A stretch of DNA of 58,871 nucleotides from Alphaproteobacteria bacterium. GTDB lineage: Bacteria > Pseudomonadota > Alphaproteobacteria > Caulobacterales > Caulobacteraceae. Both the position numbers and the translations under genes were made by a program. Under the pieces are notes generated by a model, which was given only the letters and a program-made list of their open reading frames with translations, was not told where the DNA came from and ran no database searches. Of this stretch, positions 8,852 through 16,305 are shown piece after piece. The stretch lies in NCBI GenBank assembly GCA_018826515.1, contig JAHKAM010000053.1, positions 1 through 58,871 on the forward strand. The letters are read 5' to 3'. Numbering within the stretch: position 1 is the first letter of the stretch; each line of letters starts with the position of its first letter.

Positions 8852-8939
8852 CTGATCGAACGGACCATGGACGGTCCACCGTCCGGTCAGACTGCGTTCA
8901 CCATTGCCGGTTAACCCTGCCGCGCAAAGAGGGAACCCG

Positions 8940-9212
8940 ATGCGCAAATCCATCCGAACCGCCGCCGCCCTGGTCGCCGTCATCGGCGCCAGCCTGATGC
9001 TCCAGGGCTGTCTGGTCGGCGCCGTTGTCGGGACCGCCGGGGCGATCGTGGGCGGAGCAGCCCAGGCGACGGGCGCCGTCGTCGGCGCGGGCGTCGACGC
9101 CGTGACGACCTCGGACGAGGAGACCCGGGCCAAACGGGAACGCGAACAGCGGGACTTCGAACGCCGACAGCGCCGCTGCGAGCAGCGGCAGCGCCAGGGC
9201 CGGGACTGCTAG
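8940..9212 (+). CDS. Small lipoprotein with glycine-rich segment and charged tail
   Basis: A 90-residue product starting at ATG 8940 after AGAGGGAAC. The signal peptide ends in lipobox LQGC (Cys at about residue 24), then comes an Ala/Gly/Val-rich stretch (VGAVVGTAGAIVGGAAQATGAVVGAGV) of glycine-zipper type, and a very basic Arg/Gln/Glu tail that ends in Cys. The longer frame from 8904 lacks a proper signal start. Such small lipoproteins sit in the envelope and can associate with membranes or peptidoglycan. I do not recognise a named family, and no function is assigned. Confidence 0.75.
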   Translation: MRKSIRTAAALVAVIGASLMLQGCLVGAVVGTAGAIVGGAAQATGAVVGAGVDAVTTSDEETRAKREREQRDFERRQRRCEQRQRQGRDC

Positions 9213-9228
9213 ACCGGCGGCGGGCGGG

Positions 9229-9699
9229 TCAGAGCGCCCGCGCCATGGCATAGTTGTGGATCGGCACGCCCCGAAGCTCGAAATCCCGACGTCTTTCAAC
9301 TGTATAGCCGCGCTTCAACAGGAAGCGGCGGGCGGCTTCGCTGGCCTCGACGTAAAGTCGCGTCAGCCCTTCCTCGCACGCCGTCCGTTCGACGACATCG
9401 AGCAGCGCGGAGGCGACGCCCTGCCCCGCGACGCGCGGATCGGCGTACAGACAGTCGATATGGCCGTCGGCCTCCAGATCAATGAAGGCCGTCACCTGAT
9501 CCCGGTCGTCGAGCGCGACCCAGCACCGGCGGCCGTCGGACATTCTGGCGCGAAAATTGGCGGCCCGGGGCTCGTGACCGATCCACGCCTCGATCTGCGC
9601 CGGCGAGTAGAAACGCGCGCCGATACCCCGCACCGCGCGCTCGAACACCGCCGCCAGCGCTTCGGCGTCAGCGTCCCGGAAGGGTCGAATGGCGGTCAC
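9229..9699 (-). CDS. GNAT family N-acetyltransferase in the queCED operon
   Basis: A 156-residue GNAT protein from the GTG at 9699, whose GTGA overlaps the queD stop codon; a TTG at 9714 is the alternative. The acetyl-CoA binding loop is DPRVAGQGVASALL (motif A), followed by LYVEASEAARRFLLKRGY (motif B). GNAT enzymes move acetyl from acetyl-CoA to an amine on a small molecule or protein. Coupling to three queuosine genes suggests joint expression, but the sequence does not show a role in the pathway. It resembles the YafP/PhnO-like general class; the substrate is unknown. Confidence 0.82.
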   Translation of the reverse strand: MTAIRPFRDADAEALAAVFERAVRGIGARFYSPAQIEAWIGHEPRAANFRARMSDGRRCWVALDDRDQVTAFIDLEADGHIDCLYADPRVAGQGVASALLDVVERTACEEGLTRLYVEASEAARRFLLKRGYTVERRRDFELRGVPIHNYAMARAL

Positions 9700-10061
9700 A
9701 GCGTCAGGACGCAACGCTCATGGATCGTCGGCCGAGAGACCGTGATCCGGCTCAGACCCGGCCATTCGGGCTTCATGCGGGCGGCGAACCAAAGGCACAG
9801 GTTCTCCAGCGTCGGCAGTTCGAGGCCCGGCTTGTCGTTGAGCAGGCCGTGATCCAGCTCTTCCGCGGCCGCCTTCAGGGCGCGGTCGAGGGCGCCCAGG
9901 TCCGCCACCCAGCCATGGCCGTCCAGCGCCGTGCCGCGCACCGTGGCCTCGACCGAGAAGGAATGGCCGTGCATCCGCCGATAGGGGCTGCCGTCCGGTT
10001 CGTTCGGAAAATGATGGGCCGCGTCGAAGGTGGCCGCCTTGGTGATCTCGAAAACGCTCAT
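9696..10061 (-). CDS. queD: 6-carboxytetrahydropterin synthase QueD homologue, catalytic Cys replaced by Tyr
   Basis: The 121-residue product belongs to the 6-pyruvoyl-tetrahydropterin synthase family, which turns dihydroneopterin triphosphate into 6-carboxytetrahydropterin for 7-deazaguanine synthesis. Zinc-binding histidines are present (DAAHHF at 16-17 and MHGHSF at 31 and 33), as are DHGLLND and the closing PTIHER. In canonical QueD a Cys lies four residues before the HGH motif; here that position is Tyr27 (PYRRMHGH), confirmed from the DNA. The ATG overlaps the queE stop as ATGA. Operon position makes a QueD role likely, yet the catalytic nucleophile is absent, so another residue must serve or the chemistry differs. 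Confidence 0.88.
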   Translation of the reverse strand: MSVFEITKAATFDAAHHFPNEPDGSPYRRMHGHSFSVEATVRGTALDGHGWVADLGALDRALKAAAEELDHGLLNDKPGLELPTLENLCLWFAARMKPEWPGLSRITVSRPTIHERCVLTL

Positions 10062-10693
10062 CTTACGCCGATGTATTTGTGGGTCTGGACGCTGAGCCGC
10101 CATTTCGGGTGGGTCAGGCAATAGTCGATGGCCGCCGCCGTATTGGCCGCCTGGTCGGGGCCGTCCATGGGCTGCAGCCAGAAGCGCTCGAAGGCGAGAT
10201 GCTCGAACCGGTCGGGCATGGCCGCGGTCTGGGGGAACACCAGTTTGAGCTCCTGTCCGGTCGTCTGGACCACGGGGGCATCGGCCTTCGGGCTGACGCA
10301 GATCCAGTCGAGGCCCGCCGGCGCGGCCAGGGTTCCATTGGACTCCACAGCGATCTCGAACCCTCGCGCATGGAGGGCGTCGATCAGGGCCGTGTCGAGC
10401 TGCAGCAGCGGCTCGCCGCCGGTGCAGACGACCAGCTTCGGGTCCCCTGCCCGCCCCCGCCACATCGCCGCGACATGAGCCGCAAGCGCGTCCGCGGTCG
10501 CGAACTTGCCGCCGCCGTCGCCGTCGGTTCCGACGAAGTCTGTGTCGCAGAAGGTGCAGACGGCGGTCGCGCGGTCGCGCTCCAGCCCGTTCCACAGATT
10601 GCAGCCGGCGAAGCGCAGGAAGACAGCGGGACGTCCCGCCTGTCCGCCCTCGCCCTGCACCGTCAGGAAGACCTCCTTGGCCGAGTAGGTCAT
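10058..10693 (-). CDS. queE: 7-carboxy-7-deazaguanine synthase QueE (radical SAM)
   Basis: A 211-residue radical SAM enzyme that converts 6-carboxytetrahydropterin to 7-carboxy-7-deazaguanine. The iron-sulfur motif is C-x14-C-x2-C (FAGCNLWNG through VCTFCDTDF), the expanded form seen in some proteobacterial QueE proteins instead of C-x3-C-x2-[10 protein letters not shown] is the SAM-contact GGE motif, and VESNGT and SPK lie further on. The N-terminus [16 protein letters not shown] is typical of the family, so the ATG at 10693, which overlaps the queC stop as ATGA, is preferred to 10705. It is translationally coupled on both sides, to queC and queD. Confidence 0.93.
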   Translation of the reverse strand: MTYSAKEVFLTVQGEGGQAGRPAVFLRFAGCNLWNGLERDRATAVCTFCDTDFVGTDGDGGGKFATADALAAHVAAMWRGRAGDPKLVVCTGGEPLLQLDTALIDALHARGFEIAVESNGTLAAPAGLDWICVSPKADAPVVQTTGQELKLVFPQTAAMPDRFEHLAFERFWLQPMDGPDQAANTAAAIDYCLTHPKWRLSVQTHKYIGVR

Positions 10694-11409
10694 GCCGCGA
10701 CCCATTCCGCATGGCCCGCAGACCGCAACTCACAGGCCGGACAGTCGCCGCAGCCATAGCCCCACGGGTGGCGATGCGCGCGGTCGCCGCGATAGCAGGT
10801 GTGCGAGGCCTCGACGATCAGATCGACCAGGGCCGCGCCGCCGATCCGGTCCGCCAGCGCCCAGGTCTCGGCCTTGGTCAGGGCCATCAGCGGCGTTTCG
10901 ATCACGACCGGCTTGTCCAGTCCGAGGCTCAGCGCCGTCGCCATGGCGTCGATCGTGTCACGGCGGCAGTCGGGATAGCCGGAATAGTCGGTCTCGCACA
11001 TGCCGCCGACCAGCACGTCCAGGCCACGGCGATCAGCCAGGGCCGCCGCGCAACTCAGAAAGACCAGATTGCGACCCGGCACGAAGGTTGTCGGCAAGCC
11101 CCGCGCGTCCATCTCGATCGCCCGGTCGGCGGTCAGGGCGCTGTCGGCGATCCGGCCATAGCCGGTGAGGTCGATGACATGGTCCGGGCCCAGCCGGTCG
11201 GCGATGGGCGGCGGCAACACCGCCGCCATCCCTTCACGGACGGCCAGCCGGGCCTGCATCTCGACGGCGTGACGCTGGCCATAGTCAAAGCCGACCGTCT
11301 CGACGCGCGCATACCGCTCCAGCGCCCAGGCCAGGCAGGTCGCACTGTCCTGTCCGCCCGAGAACAGGACGAGAGCCGATGGGGCGGGCGTGGACAGGGT
11401 ATCGCTCAT
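10690..11409 (-). CDS. queC: 7-cyano-7-deazaguanine synthase QueC
   Basis: The 239-residue product has the PP-loop ATP motif [16 protein letters not shown] near the N-terminus and a C-terminal zinc site formed by HTCYRGD and [11 protein letters not shown]. QueC uses ATP and ammonia to convert 7-carboxy-7-deazaguanine into preQ0, the precursor of queuosine in tRNA. The start at 11409 ([19 protein letters not shown]) is preferred to the extended frame to 11520, whose extra residues have no family match. It is the first gene of queC-queE-queD-GNAT. I saw no preQ1 riboswitch structure in the 190 bp upstream. Confidence 0.95.
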   Translation of the reverse strand: MSDTLSTPAPSALVLFSGGQDSATCLAWALERYARVETVGFDYGQRHAVEMQARLAVREGMAAVLPPPIADRLGPDHVIDLTGYGRIADSALTADRAIEMDARGLPTTFVPGRNLVFLSCAAALADRRGLDVLVGGMCETDYSGYPDCRRDTIDAMATALSLGLDKPVVIETPLMALTKAETWALADRIGGAALVDLIVEASHTCYRGDRAHRHPWGYGCGDCPACELRSAGHAEWVAA

Positions 11410-11601
11410 GACAAACCTGCGGTCGGCCGGTCGGCCGCGCGCATGGACAAGGGGGATGGGCCGCAGGAAGGCGGGCGGGCCTTCTACACCAGCCTCGCGG
11501 ACAGGGCAAAAGCGGCTCAAAAATGACCGTTGCCAACCTTAACGCTTCTGCAAATGGTTTGGGTGCACTGTCCACCGGTCCCAGTGGAGTACCGGCCTCA
11601 A

Positions 11602-13251
11602 ATGCCGACCATCGAAGCCCTGACAGAGCGCGCCGAGGCGGTGTCGCCGCAGACGCCGGGAATCGTCGTCTTCGCCCGATTCGAGCGCGAACCGGACACA
11701 CTCGCGATTCCGGTCGTTGATGACGGGCGGCCAGTCGGCCTGGTCGAACGCAACGCCTTCCTGCTCAAGATCGCGGGCCCCTTCGGACACGCCCAGTACG
11801 CCAACCGCCCGATCTTGCACGTGATGGATCCGGAGCCGGCGGTCGTCGAGGCCGGCGTCAGCATCGACGCCTTTTGCGACGTCCTGCTGAAGGGCGGCCC
11901 GGCCGCCCTGATGCGCGGCTTCATTGTCACCCGGGAAGGCCGCTATCACGGCGTCGGCACGGCTGTGTCCCTGCTGCAGGCGGTCAATGATCTTCAGCGT
12001 CAGCAGAATCTCGAACTGGCCGATCAGGCCCGGGTTCTCAACGATACGAAAACCCAGGCGCTGGCCTCCGCCCGCGCCAAGAGCCAGTTCCTGACGATCA
12101 TGAGTCATGAGCTGCGCACGCCGATGAACGGCGTGCTGGCGGTGGCCGAGCTGTTGCGGCGACAGCCGCTCAACGCGCCGGCGCACGCCCACATCAACAC
12201 GATCGTGGAATCTTCCGAGACCCTGCTGCGCATTCTTCAGGACGCGCTCGACCTCTCGCGCGCCGAGGCCGGCGAACTCGAGCTTCACCCGACGGCCACG
12301 CCCCTGCGCGCCCTGATGGACGACGTCCAGACGACCTGGGCGCCGCGCGCGTCGCAAGACAATGTCACCCTGATGGTCAGCTATGAGGGCGACACCGAGC
12401 TCGCCGCCGTCGTCGATGGCGCGCGGATGACCCAGCTTTTCAACAATCTGATCGGCAACGCCCTGACGTTCGCCCGCAACGGCGTCGTCGAGGCCGGGTT
12501 GAAAGCCGTCGCCCACGGCGACCGCATCCGGCTGGAAGCCCGGGTCCGTGACGACGGCGCCGGCATCAACGCCGAACACATCGACACGATCTTCGAGCCC
12601 TTCGTCCACGGCTCCGGCCAGAACGGCGCGGGCCTGGGACTCGCCATCTGTCGCCAGATCGTCGATCGCATGGGCGGGCGTATATGGGCCGAAAACAATC
12701 CCGGCCAGGGGGCCACCTTCGCCTTTGACCTGGACGTCGAGCGCACGAAGGTCGACGCGGCCGCCTCGTCCAATGTGGAGACCCTCGGCGGCGACGGCGA
12801 CGACCTGGCCGATCATCCCCATATCCTGATCGTTGACGACAATGCGACCAACCGCGTGGTGGCCCAGGCCCTGTGCGAGATGTTCGGCTGCACCTCCGAA
12901 ACCGCCGAAGACGGCGTCGAGGCGGTCGAGGCCGTGCAGGAGCGCCGCTTCGACCTGATTCTGATGGACATCAAGATGCCGCGCATGGACGGCGTCCAGG
13001 CCACCCAGGCCATTCGCGCCCTGACCGGCCCGGCGCGCGACATCCCCATCGTCGCCCTGACGGCCAACGCCGATCCCGACGACGCGAAGAGATACCTCGC
13101 CATCGGCATGGCCGCCGTGGTGGAAAAGCCGATCAAGCCCGAACGGCTGCGTATGGCGATGAACCTCGCTCTCGAGCACGCTGCCGCAACCACAGCCGAG
13201 GCCGCCGCAGCCGACGCCGAACACAGCCCCAAGGCCCGCTCGGCCGCCTGA
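11602..13251 (+). CDS. Hybrid sensor histidine kinase with N-terminal CBS-like region and receiver
   Basis: From ATG 11602 the product is 549 residues with no membrane segment. Residues about 20-130 resemble a CBS-type module (IPVVDDGRPVGLVERNAFL and GFIVTREGRYHGVGT). A coiled linker leads to HisKA with phospho-acceptor motif [14 protein letters not shown], then a complete HATPase_c: N-box FNNLIGNALTFA, G1 DDGAGI, and G2 GAGLGLAIC. The C-terminal receiver starts HILIVDDNATN and has the acceptor Asp in LILMDIKMPRMDG and Lys in VVEKPIKPE. It should autophosphorylate and pass phosphate to its own receiver. TTG 11530 or ATG 11554 could extend the N-terminus. The ligand is unknown. Confidence 0.88.
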   Translation: MPTIEALTERAEAVSPQTPGIVVFARFEREPDTLAIPVVDDGRPVGLVERNAFLLKIAGPFGHAQYANRPILHVMDPEPAVVEAGVSIDAFCDVLLKGGPAALMRGFIVTREGRYHGVGTAVSLLQAVNDLQRQQNLELADQARVLNDTKTQALASARAKSQFLTIMSHELRTPMNGVLAVAELLRRQPLNAPAHAHINTIVESSETLLRILQDALDLSRAEAGELELHPTATPLRALMDDVQTTWAPRASQDNVTLMVSYEGDTELAAVVDGARMTQLFNNLIGNALTFARNGVVEAGLKAVAHGDRIRLEARVRDDGAGINAEHIDTIFEPFVHGSGQNGAGLGLAICRQIVDRMGGRIWAENNPGQGATFAFDLDVERTKVDAAASSNVETLGGDGDDLADHPHILIVDDNATNRVVAQALCEMFGCTSETAEDGVEAVEAVQERRFDLILMDIKMPRMDGVQATQAIRALTGPARDIPIVALTANADPDDAKRYLAIGMAAVVEKPIKPERLRMAMNLALEHAAATTAEAAAADAEHSPKARSAA

Positions 13252-13311
13252 GGCGCCGGTTGAGCCGCGGGCGCCCTTGCACTCGGTTCACGACCGACCG
13301 AGAAGCCGACG

Positions 13312-13785
13312 ATGAGCTCTCCGATCCTCGACATCCTGCCCCAGCTGGCCGCCGGCGCCGCCCACACCCATGCGCTGGGGTTCGCCTATGAGAGTCTGGA
13401 GGGCGACAGGGTCCGTATTCGCGTGCCGTGGCGCGAGGATCTGGTGGGGGATCCGGACACCGGCGTCCTCTCCGGCGGACTGGTCACCACCCTGCTCGAC
13501 CACGTCGGCGGCCTCGCCGTCTGGGTCGCCCTTGGCCGGTTCGAAGCGATCGCGACGCTTGACCTGCGGGTCGACTACATGCGGGCCGCCGAGGCACGCC
13601 GCGATCTGATCGCCGAGGCGCGCTGCTACCGCCTGACCCGCTCGGTGGCCTTTGTCCGGGCCTGGGCCTTCGAGGAGAGTCCCGACGACCCGGTCGCGGC
13701 CGCGCAGAGCGCCTATATGCTGGCGTCCAACGGCGGCCGCGGGCTGGGCGCGAACCTGAAGGCCGGCGTGGAGGCCGGGCAATGA
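13312..13785 (+). CDS. PaaI family hotdog thioesterase, first of a tandem pair
   Basis: A 157-residue hotdog-fold protein. GVLSGGLVTTLLDHVGGLAVWVAL is the hotdog central helix with the catalytic-loop Gly and Asp of PaaI-type acyl-CoA thioesterases, and ATLDLRVDYMRAAE is the following strand. Such enzymes hydrolyse short-chain or aromatic acyl-CoA esters. The gene overlaps the next, also a hotdog, by four bases (ATGA), so the two may form a heteromer. It begins 60 bp after the hybrid kinase gene. The substrate is unknown. Confidence 0.85.
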   Translation: MSSPILDILPQLAAGAAHTHALGFAYESLEGDRVRIRVPWREDLVGDPDTGVLSGGLVTTLLDHVGGLAVWVALGRFEAIATLDLRVDYMRAAEARRDLIAEARCYRLTRSVAFVRAWAFEESPDDPVAAAQSAYMLASNGGRGLGANLKAGVEAGQ

Positions 13786-14180
13786 GCGATCTGCTGGACC
13801 GCCTGCCCTATGCGCAGTTTCTGGGCCTGACCACGACCAGCGAGGGTCAGGCCCTGACCGTCACCATGCCGTTCGCCCAGAAGCTGATCGGCAACCCCAT
13901 CCTTCCCGCCCTGCATGGCGGATCGACTGCGGCCCTGCTGGAACTGACGGCCGTCGCCCAGGTCGCCGCCCTTTATCCCCGGCTGCGCCTGCCCCGGCCG
14001 ATCAATGTCACCGTGGCCTATCTGCGCTCGGGCCGACCGGTCGACGTCCACGCCCGCGCCCGAATCAGCAAGGCCGGACGCCGGGTCGCCCATGTGCTGG
14101 CCGAGGCGTGGCAGGAAGACGAGGCCCAACCCATCGCGGCGCTCACCGCACATTTCCTGATGGCGGAAGACGACCAGTAG
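13782..14180 (+). CDS. PaaI family hotdog thioesterase, second of a tandem pair
   Basis: A 132-residue hotdog protein with ILPALHGGSTAALLELTAVAQVA in the place of the central helix and PINVTVAYLRSGRPVDVHARARI as the following strands. It is only distantly related to the upstream partner, having HGGSTAALLE instead of SGGLVTTLLD, so this is not a recent duplication. It starts inside the stop of the preceding gene. It is probably an acyl-CoA thioesterase or the partner subunit of one. Confidence 0.85.
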   Translation: MSDLLDRLPYAQFLGLTTTSEGQALTVTMPFAQKLIGNPILPALHGGSTAALLELTAVAQVAALYPRLRLPRPINVTVAYLRSGRPVDVHARARISKAGRRVAHVLAEAWQEDEAQPIAALTAHFLMAEDDQ

Positions 14181-14245
14181 TTGCATTTGAATACAATCTA
14201 TGATGGCTTTCTCTTCGTGACGCTCGGTCACGGGGAGGTTCCAAC

Positions 14246-14635
14246 ATGTCCAGACTGTCCGTCGGCGAAGCCCTCGCCGCCCGCCTCTACGCCGCTGAAG
14301 CGGCCATTGATCAGGCGTTGATCGAATCCGCGACCCTGGCGGCGGCCCTGCCGGCCGCCCGCGCCGGCGCCTGGTTGTCCGCCGTGACGGGGCAAAAGGC
14401 CTTCGCCGGGACGGCCGCTGCCATCAGCGCCCTGGCGGACGCGCGGGCCCATATTGTCGAGACGCACAAAACCCTGACCGCCCTCGCCCGAAAGCTGGGG
14501 CTGGAGACCCTCGCTGCGGGTCCGCTGGACAAGCCGGGAGACAGCCCGCCGATCGGCGGCGGAGGCGGCGACGGGCCCGGGATCGCGCCAGACATGGTGA
14601 ACAAAACCCTACCGGACACGACCGGGTTGTGTTAA
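14246..14635 (+). CDS. Small helical protein of unknown function, paralogue of the next gene
   Basis: A 129-residue soluble protein, Ala-rich and probably helical for its first 90 residues, with a Gly/Pro-rich tail. The ribosome site GGGGAGG is strong. The C-terminal part of the helical region (ALADARAHIVETHKTLTALARKLG, ending in PLDKP) aligns with AMATAREALVACHEELAKDHRRLG, ending in ILNKP, of the next gene, so the two are diverged tandem duplicates. No signal peptide, membrane segment or catalytic motif is visible. I do not recognise the family. Confidence 0.68.
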   Translation: MSRLSVGEALAARLYAAEAAIDQALIESATLAAALPAARAGAWLSAVTGQKAFAGTAAAISALADARAHIVETHKTLTALARKLGLETLAAGPLDKPGDSPPIGGGGGDGPGIAPDMVNKTLPDTTGLC

Positions 14636-14670
14636 TGCCTTGTTCACCTGATTTTCAGTGGGAGGCTTCT

Positions 14671-15024
14671 ATGAACAAGGCTGATACGATCGCCAGCGTC
14701 GCCGGCGACCTGAACTCCGCGGAACAGTCGCTGGATCTCGCCATCACCCAGGCGACGACGCTGATCCAGTCGATGATCGGCGCCCGTACCGCGCTCAGCC
14801 TTTCGCCGCTCTCCGGCGCCGGCTCGCAAGCCCGGGCCATGGAAGCCGTCGCCGCCATGGCGACCGCCCGCGAGGCGCTGGTCGCCTGCCATGAAGAACT
14901 CGCCAAGGACCACCGTCGCCTCGGCTACGGCGTCTACGCCTCCGGCATTCTGAACAAGCCGGCTGAAGCCGCGCCCCCGACCACCGGCGAGCTCAGCCGC
15001 ACGGGCCGCCTCCGCGCGGTTTAA
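14671..15024 (+). CDS. Small helical protein of unknown function, paralogue of the previous gene
   Basis: A 117-residue Ala-rich protein from ATG 14671, chosen because GGGAGG stands at good distance; the frame is open to 14629 but overlaps the previous gene without need. It shares the helical core and the G-x5-8-NKP ending with its neighbour. A 35-bp gap separates the pair, so they are probably one transcript. It is followed by a long hairpin that could end the transcript. Function unknown; a structural or regulatory partner of the first copy is plausible, but that is only inference. Confidence 0.7.
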   Translation: MNKADTIASVAGDLNSAEQSLDLAITQATTLIQSMIGARTALSLSPLSGAGSQARAMEAVAAMATAREALVACHEELAKDHRRLGYGVYASGILNKPAEAAPPTTGELSRTGRLRAV

Positions 15025-15077
15025 TTCGATGTAATGTTCGAGACCGGTCATTCCGGTCCGGACAGATTCGGACCAAT

Positions 15078-15109
15078 ATCGCCCTCATGCCAGATGGCAT
15101 GAGGGCGAT
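15078..15109 (+). promoter_or_regulatory. Perfect 14-bp hairpin that encloses the ribosome site of the next gene
   Basis: ATCGCCCTCATGCC (15078-15091) pairs perfectly with GGCATGAGGGCGAT (15096-15109) around a four-base loop. The only SD-like sequence for the ATG at 15113 (GAGGGCGA) lies in the 3' arm. It may be a terminator for the upstream pair, a translational lock, or both. There is no T-run beyond TTT. Confidence 0.6.
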
Positions 15110-15112
15110 TTC

Positions 15113-15541
15113 ATGTTTGACACACTGCCAACCCAGATCGGGGCCGGCCTGACAGTGTTGGTTGTCGCCTTCGCCTTCCTCAAGGGCGATGAGCCGGAGC
15201 GGATCGGCGCGGGCGCCTATGTCCTCGCCTGGTTCGCCTCCCTGCTGGTCCAGGGCGACGGCGCCTCGCCCGGCACCCAGTGGGGACTGATGGGCATCGA
15301 TATGATCATGCTCGGGGTCTGGGTCGCCCTGGCCTGGAAGAGCCGCCGCTCGTGGCCGGTCTGGGCCGCCGCCCTGCAGTCGCTGGTCTCTGTCAGTCAC
15401 GTCCTGACCTTGGTGGACATCCGGCCGCCGGCCTCGGCCTTCATCGCGGTCATCAACCTGGCCAGCGTGGGGATTCTGCTGGCCCTGGCCATCGGCACCT
15501 TCTGGGCCTGGCAGGAAAGACGCGCCGCCGGGCTGGAGTAA
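15113..15541 (+). CDS. Four-helix inner membrane protein, unknown function
   Basis: A 142-residue protein with about four membrane helices (residues 10-23, 36-47, 60-76 and 105-130) and short charged loops. No metal-binding or catalytic motif is visible. It starts three bases after a perfect hairpin that buries its ribosome site, so translation may depend on unfolding or processing of the leader. No in-frame alternative start stands before the first membrane helix. I do not recognise a named family. It lies 75 bp before an S24-type regulator on the same strand, which has its own promoter. Confidence 0.7.
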   Translation: MFDTLPTQIGAGLTVLVVAFAFLKGDEPERIGAGAYVLAWFASLLVQGDGASPGTQWGLMGIDMIMLGVWVALAWKSRRSWPVWAAALQSLVSVSHVLTLVDIRPPASAFIAVINLASVGILLALAIGTFWAWQERRAAGLE

Positions 15542-15551
15542 GCCCGCGAGG

Positions 15552-15580
15552 TTGAGCGACAAGGTATTTATTCCTATATT
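15552..15580 (+). promoter_or_regulatory. Predicted promoter of the S24-type regulator
   Basis: TTGAGC (15552-15557) and TATATT (15575-15580) are 17 bases apart in an A/T-rich stretch unusual for this GC-rich region. The ATG of the regulator is 36 bases downstream. Confidence 0.55.
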
Positions 15581-15616
15581 GACGGCGATTCGGCCCCTTC
15601 GGTCGCGACGGACGCC

Positions 15617-16252
15617 ATGCCCCTGTCCCATGCCCAGCTCTGGAAGGCGATCGACGGCCTCGCCCGGCATGAGGGAATCAGCGTCTCGGCCCTTGCCCGG
15701 CGCGCCGGGCTGGATGCGACCAGTTTCAACCCGTCCAAACGGTTCGGGCCGGGCGAGCCGCCGCGCCCGCGCTGGCCGTCGACCGAAAGCCTGACACGGA
15801 TCCTCGCGGCCACCGGCCTGTCCCTCGGCGAGTTCGCGGCCCTCGCCAGGGACGCCGTGGAACGGCCCTCGACCGTCCCCATGCTGGGCATGGCCCAGGC
15901 CGGTCAGGACGGCTTCTTTGATGACGCCGGCCTGCCCGTCGGCGACGGCTGGGAACAGACCGAACTCCCCCGCCCCCGCGACAGCCTGCTGAGCCTGCGC
16001 ATCACCGGTGATTCCATGGCCCCGCTGTATCGCGAAGGCGACCGGGTCATCGTCGATCGCGAAGCCGCGGAGGTGCGCAAGGGCGACCGGGTGGTGGTGC
16101 GCACCACGGGCGGCGAGACCCTCGCCAAGGAGGTGGCGACGCTGACGGCCCGGTCGGTGATCCTGGCTTCGATCAATCCCGCCTACCCCCCGCGCACCCT
16201 GCCCCGGGCCGACATCGTCTGGATGGGCCGCATCCTGTGGGTCAGCCAGTAG
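15617..16252 (+). CDS. LexA-like/S24 repressor with helix-turn-helix domain
   Basis: The 211-residue product has an N-terminal helix-turn-helix of phage-repressor type (GISVSALARRAGLDATSFN, about residues 20-38) and a C-terminal S24 domain. The active Ser lies in ITGDSMAPLYREGDRVIV and the Lys in GGETLAKEV, and a possible self-cleavage Ala-Gly is in GMAQAGQDG. Family members are repressors that cut themselves when RecA filaments form, though many chromosomal ones respond to other signals. The domain order and size fit phage-type repressors, but there are no phage genes around it. It has its own promoter, and a rho-independent terminator follows. Confidence 0.85.
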   Translation: MPLSHAQLWKAIDGLARHEGISVSALARRAGLDATSFNPSKRFGPGEPPRPRWPSTESLTRILAATGLSLGEFAALARDAVERPSTVPMLGMAQAGQDGFFDDAGLPVGDGWEQTELPRPRDSLLSLRITGDSMAPLYREGDRVIVDREAAEVRKGDRVVVRTTGGETLAKEVATLTARSVILASINPAYPPRTLPRADIVWMGRILWVSQ

Positions 16253-16257
16253 CAAAA

Positions 16258-16281
16258 AGGCCGCCTCTTTCGAGGCGGCCT
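16258..16281. terminator. Bidirectional intrinsic terminator
   Basis: AGGCCGCCTC and GAGGCGGCCT form a perfect 10-bp stem with loop TTTC. On the minus strand it is followed by TTTTT, giving a strong terminator for the SH3 gene; on the plus strand the run is only CTTC. It separates the convergent regulator and SH3 genes. Confidence 0.85.
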
Positions 16282-16305
16282 CTTCGTCAGACGTTGTGGC
16301 AGCGC

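Noticed and set aside
11410..11601. Possible preQ1 riboswitch before queC
   Set aside because: No pseudoknot-like short leader or A-rich tail close to the start could be found.
14632..14646. CtrA-like box TTAA-N7-TTCA before the second small paralogue
   Set aside because: One half-site is imperfect and the box is only 25 bp from the start codon, so it is likely chance.
15036..15053. GTTC-N7-GTCA, close to the alphaproteobacterial LexA box GTTC-N7-GTTC
   Set aside because: The second half-site is wrong and the downstream gene is not a damage-response gene.
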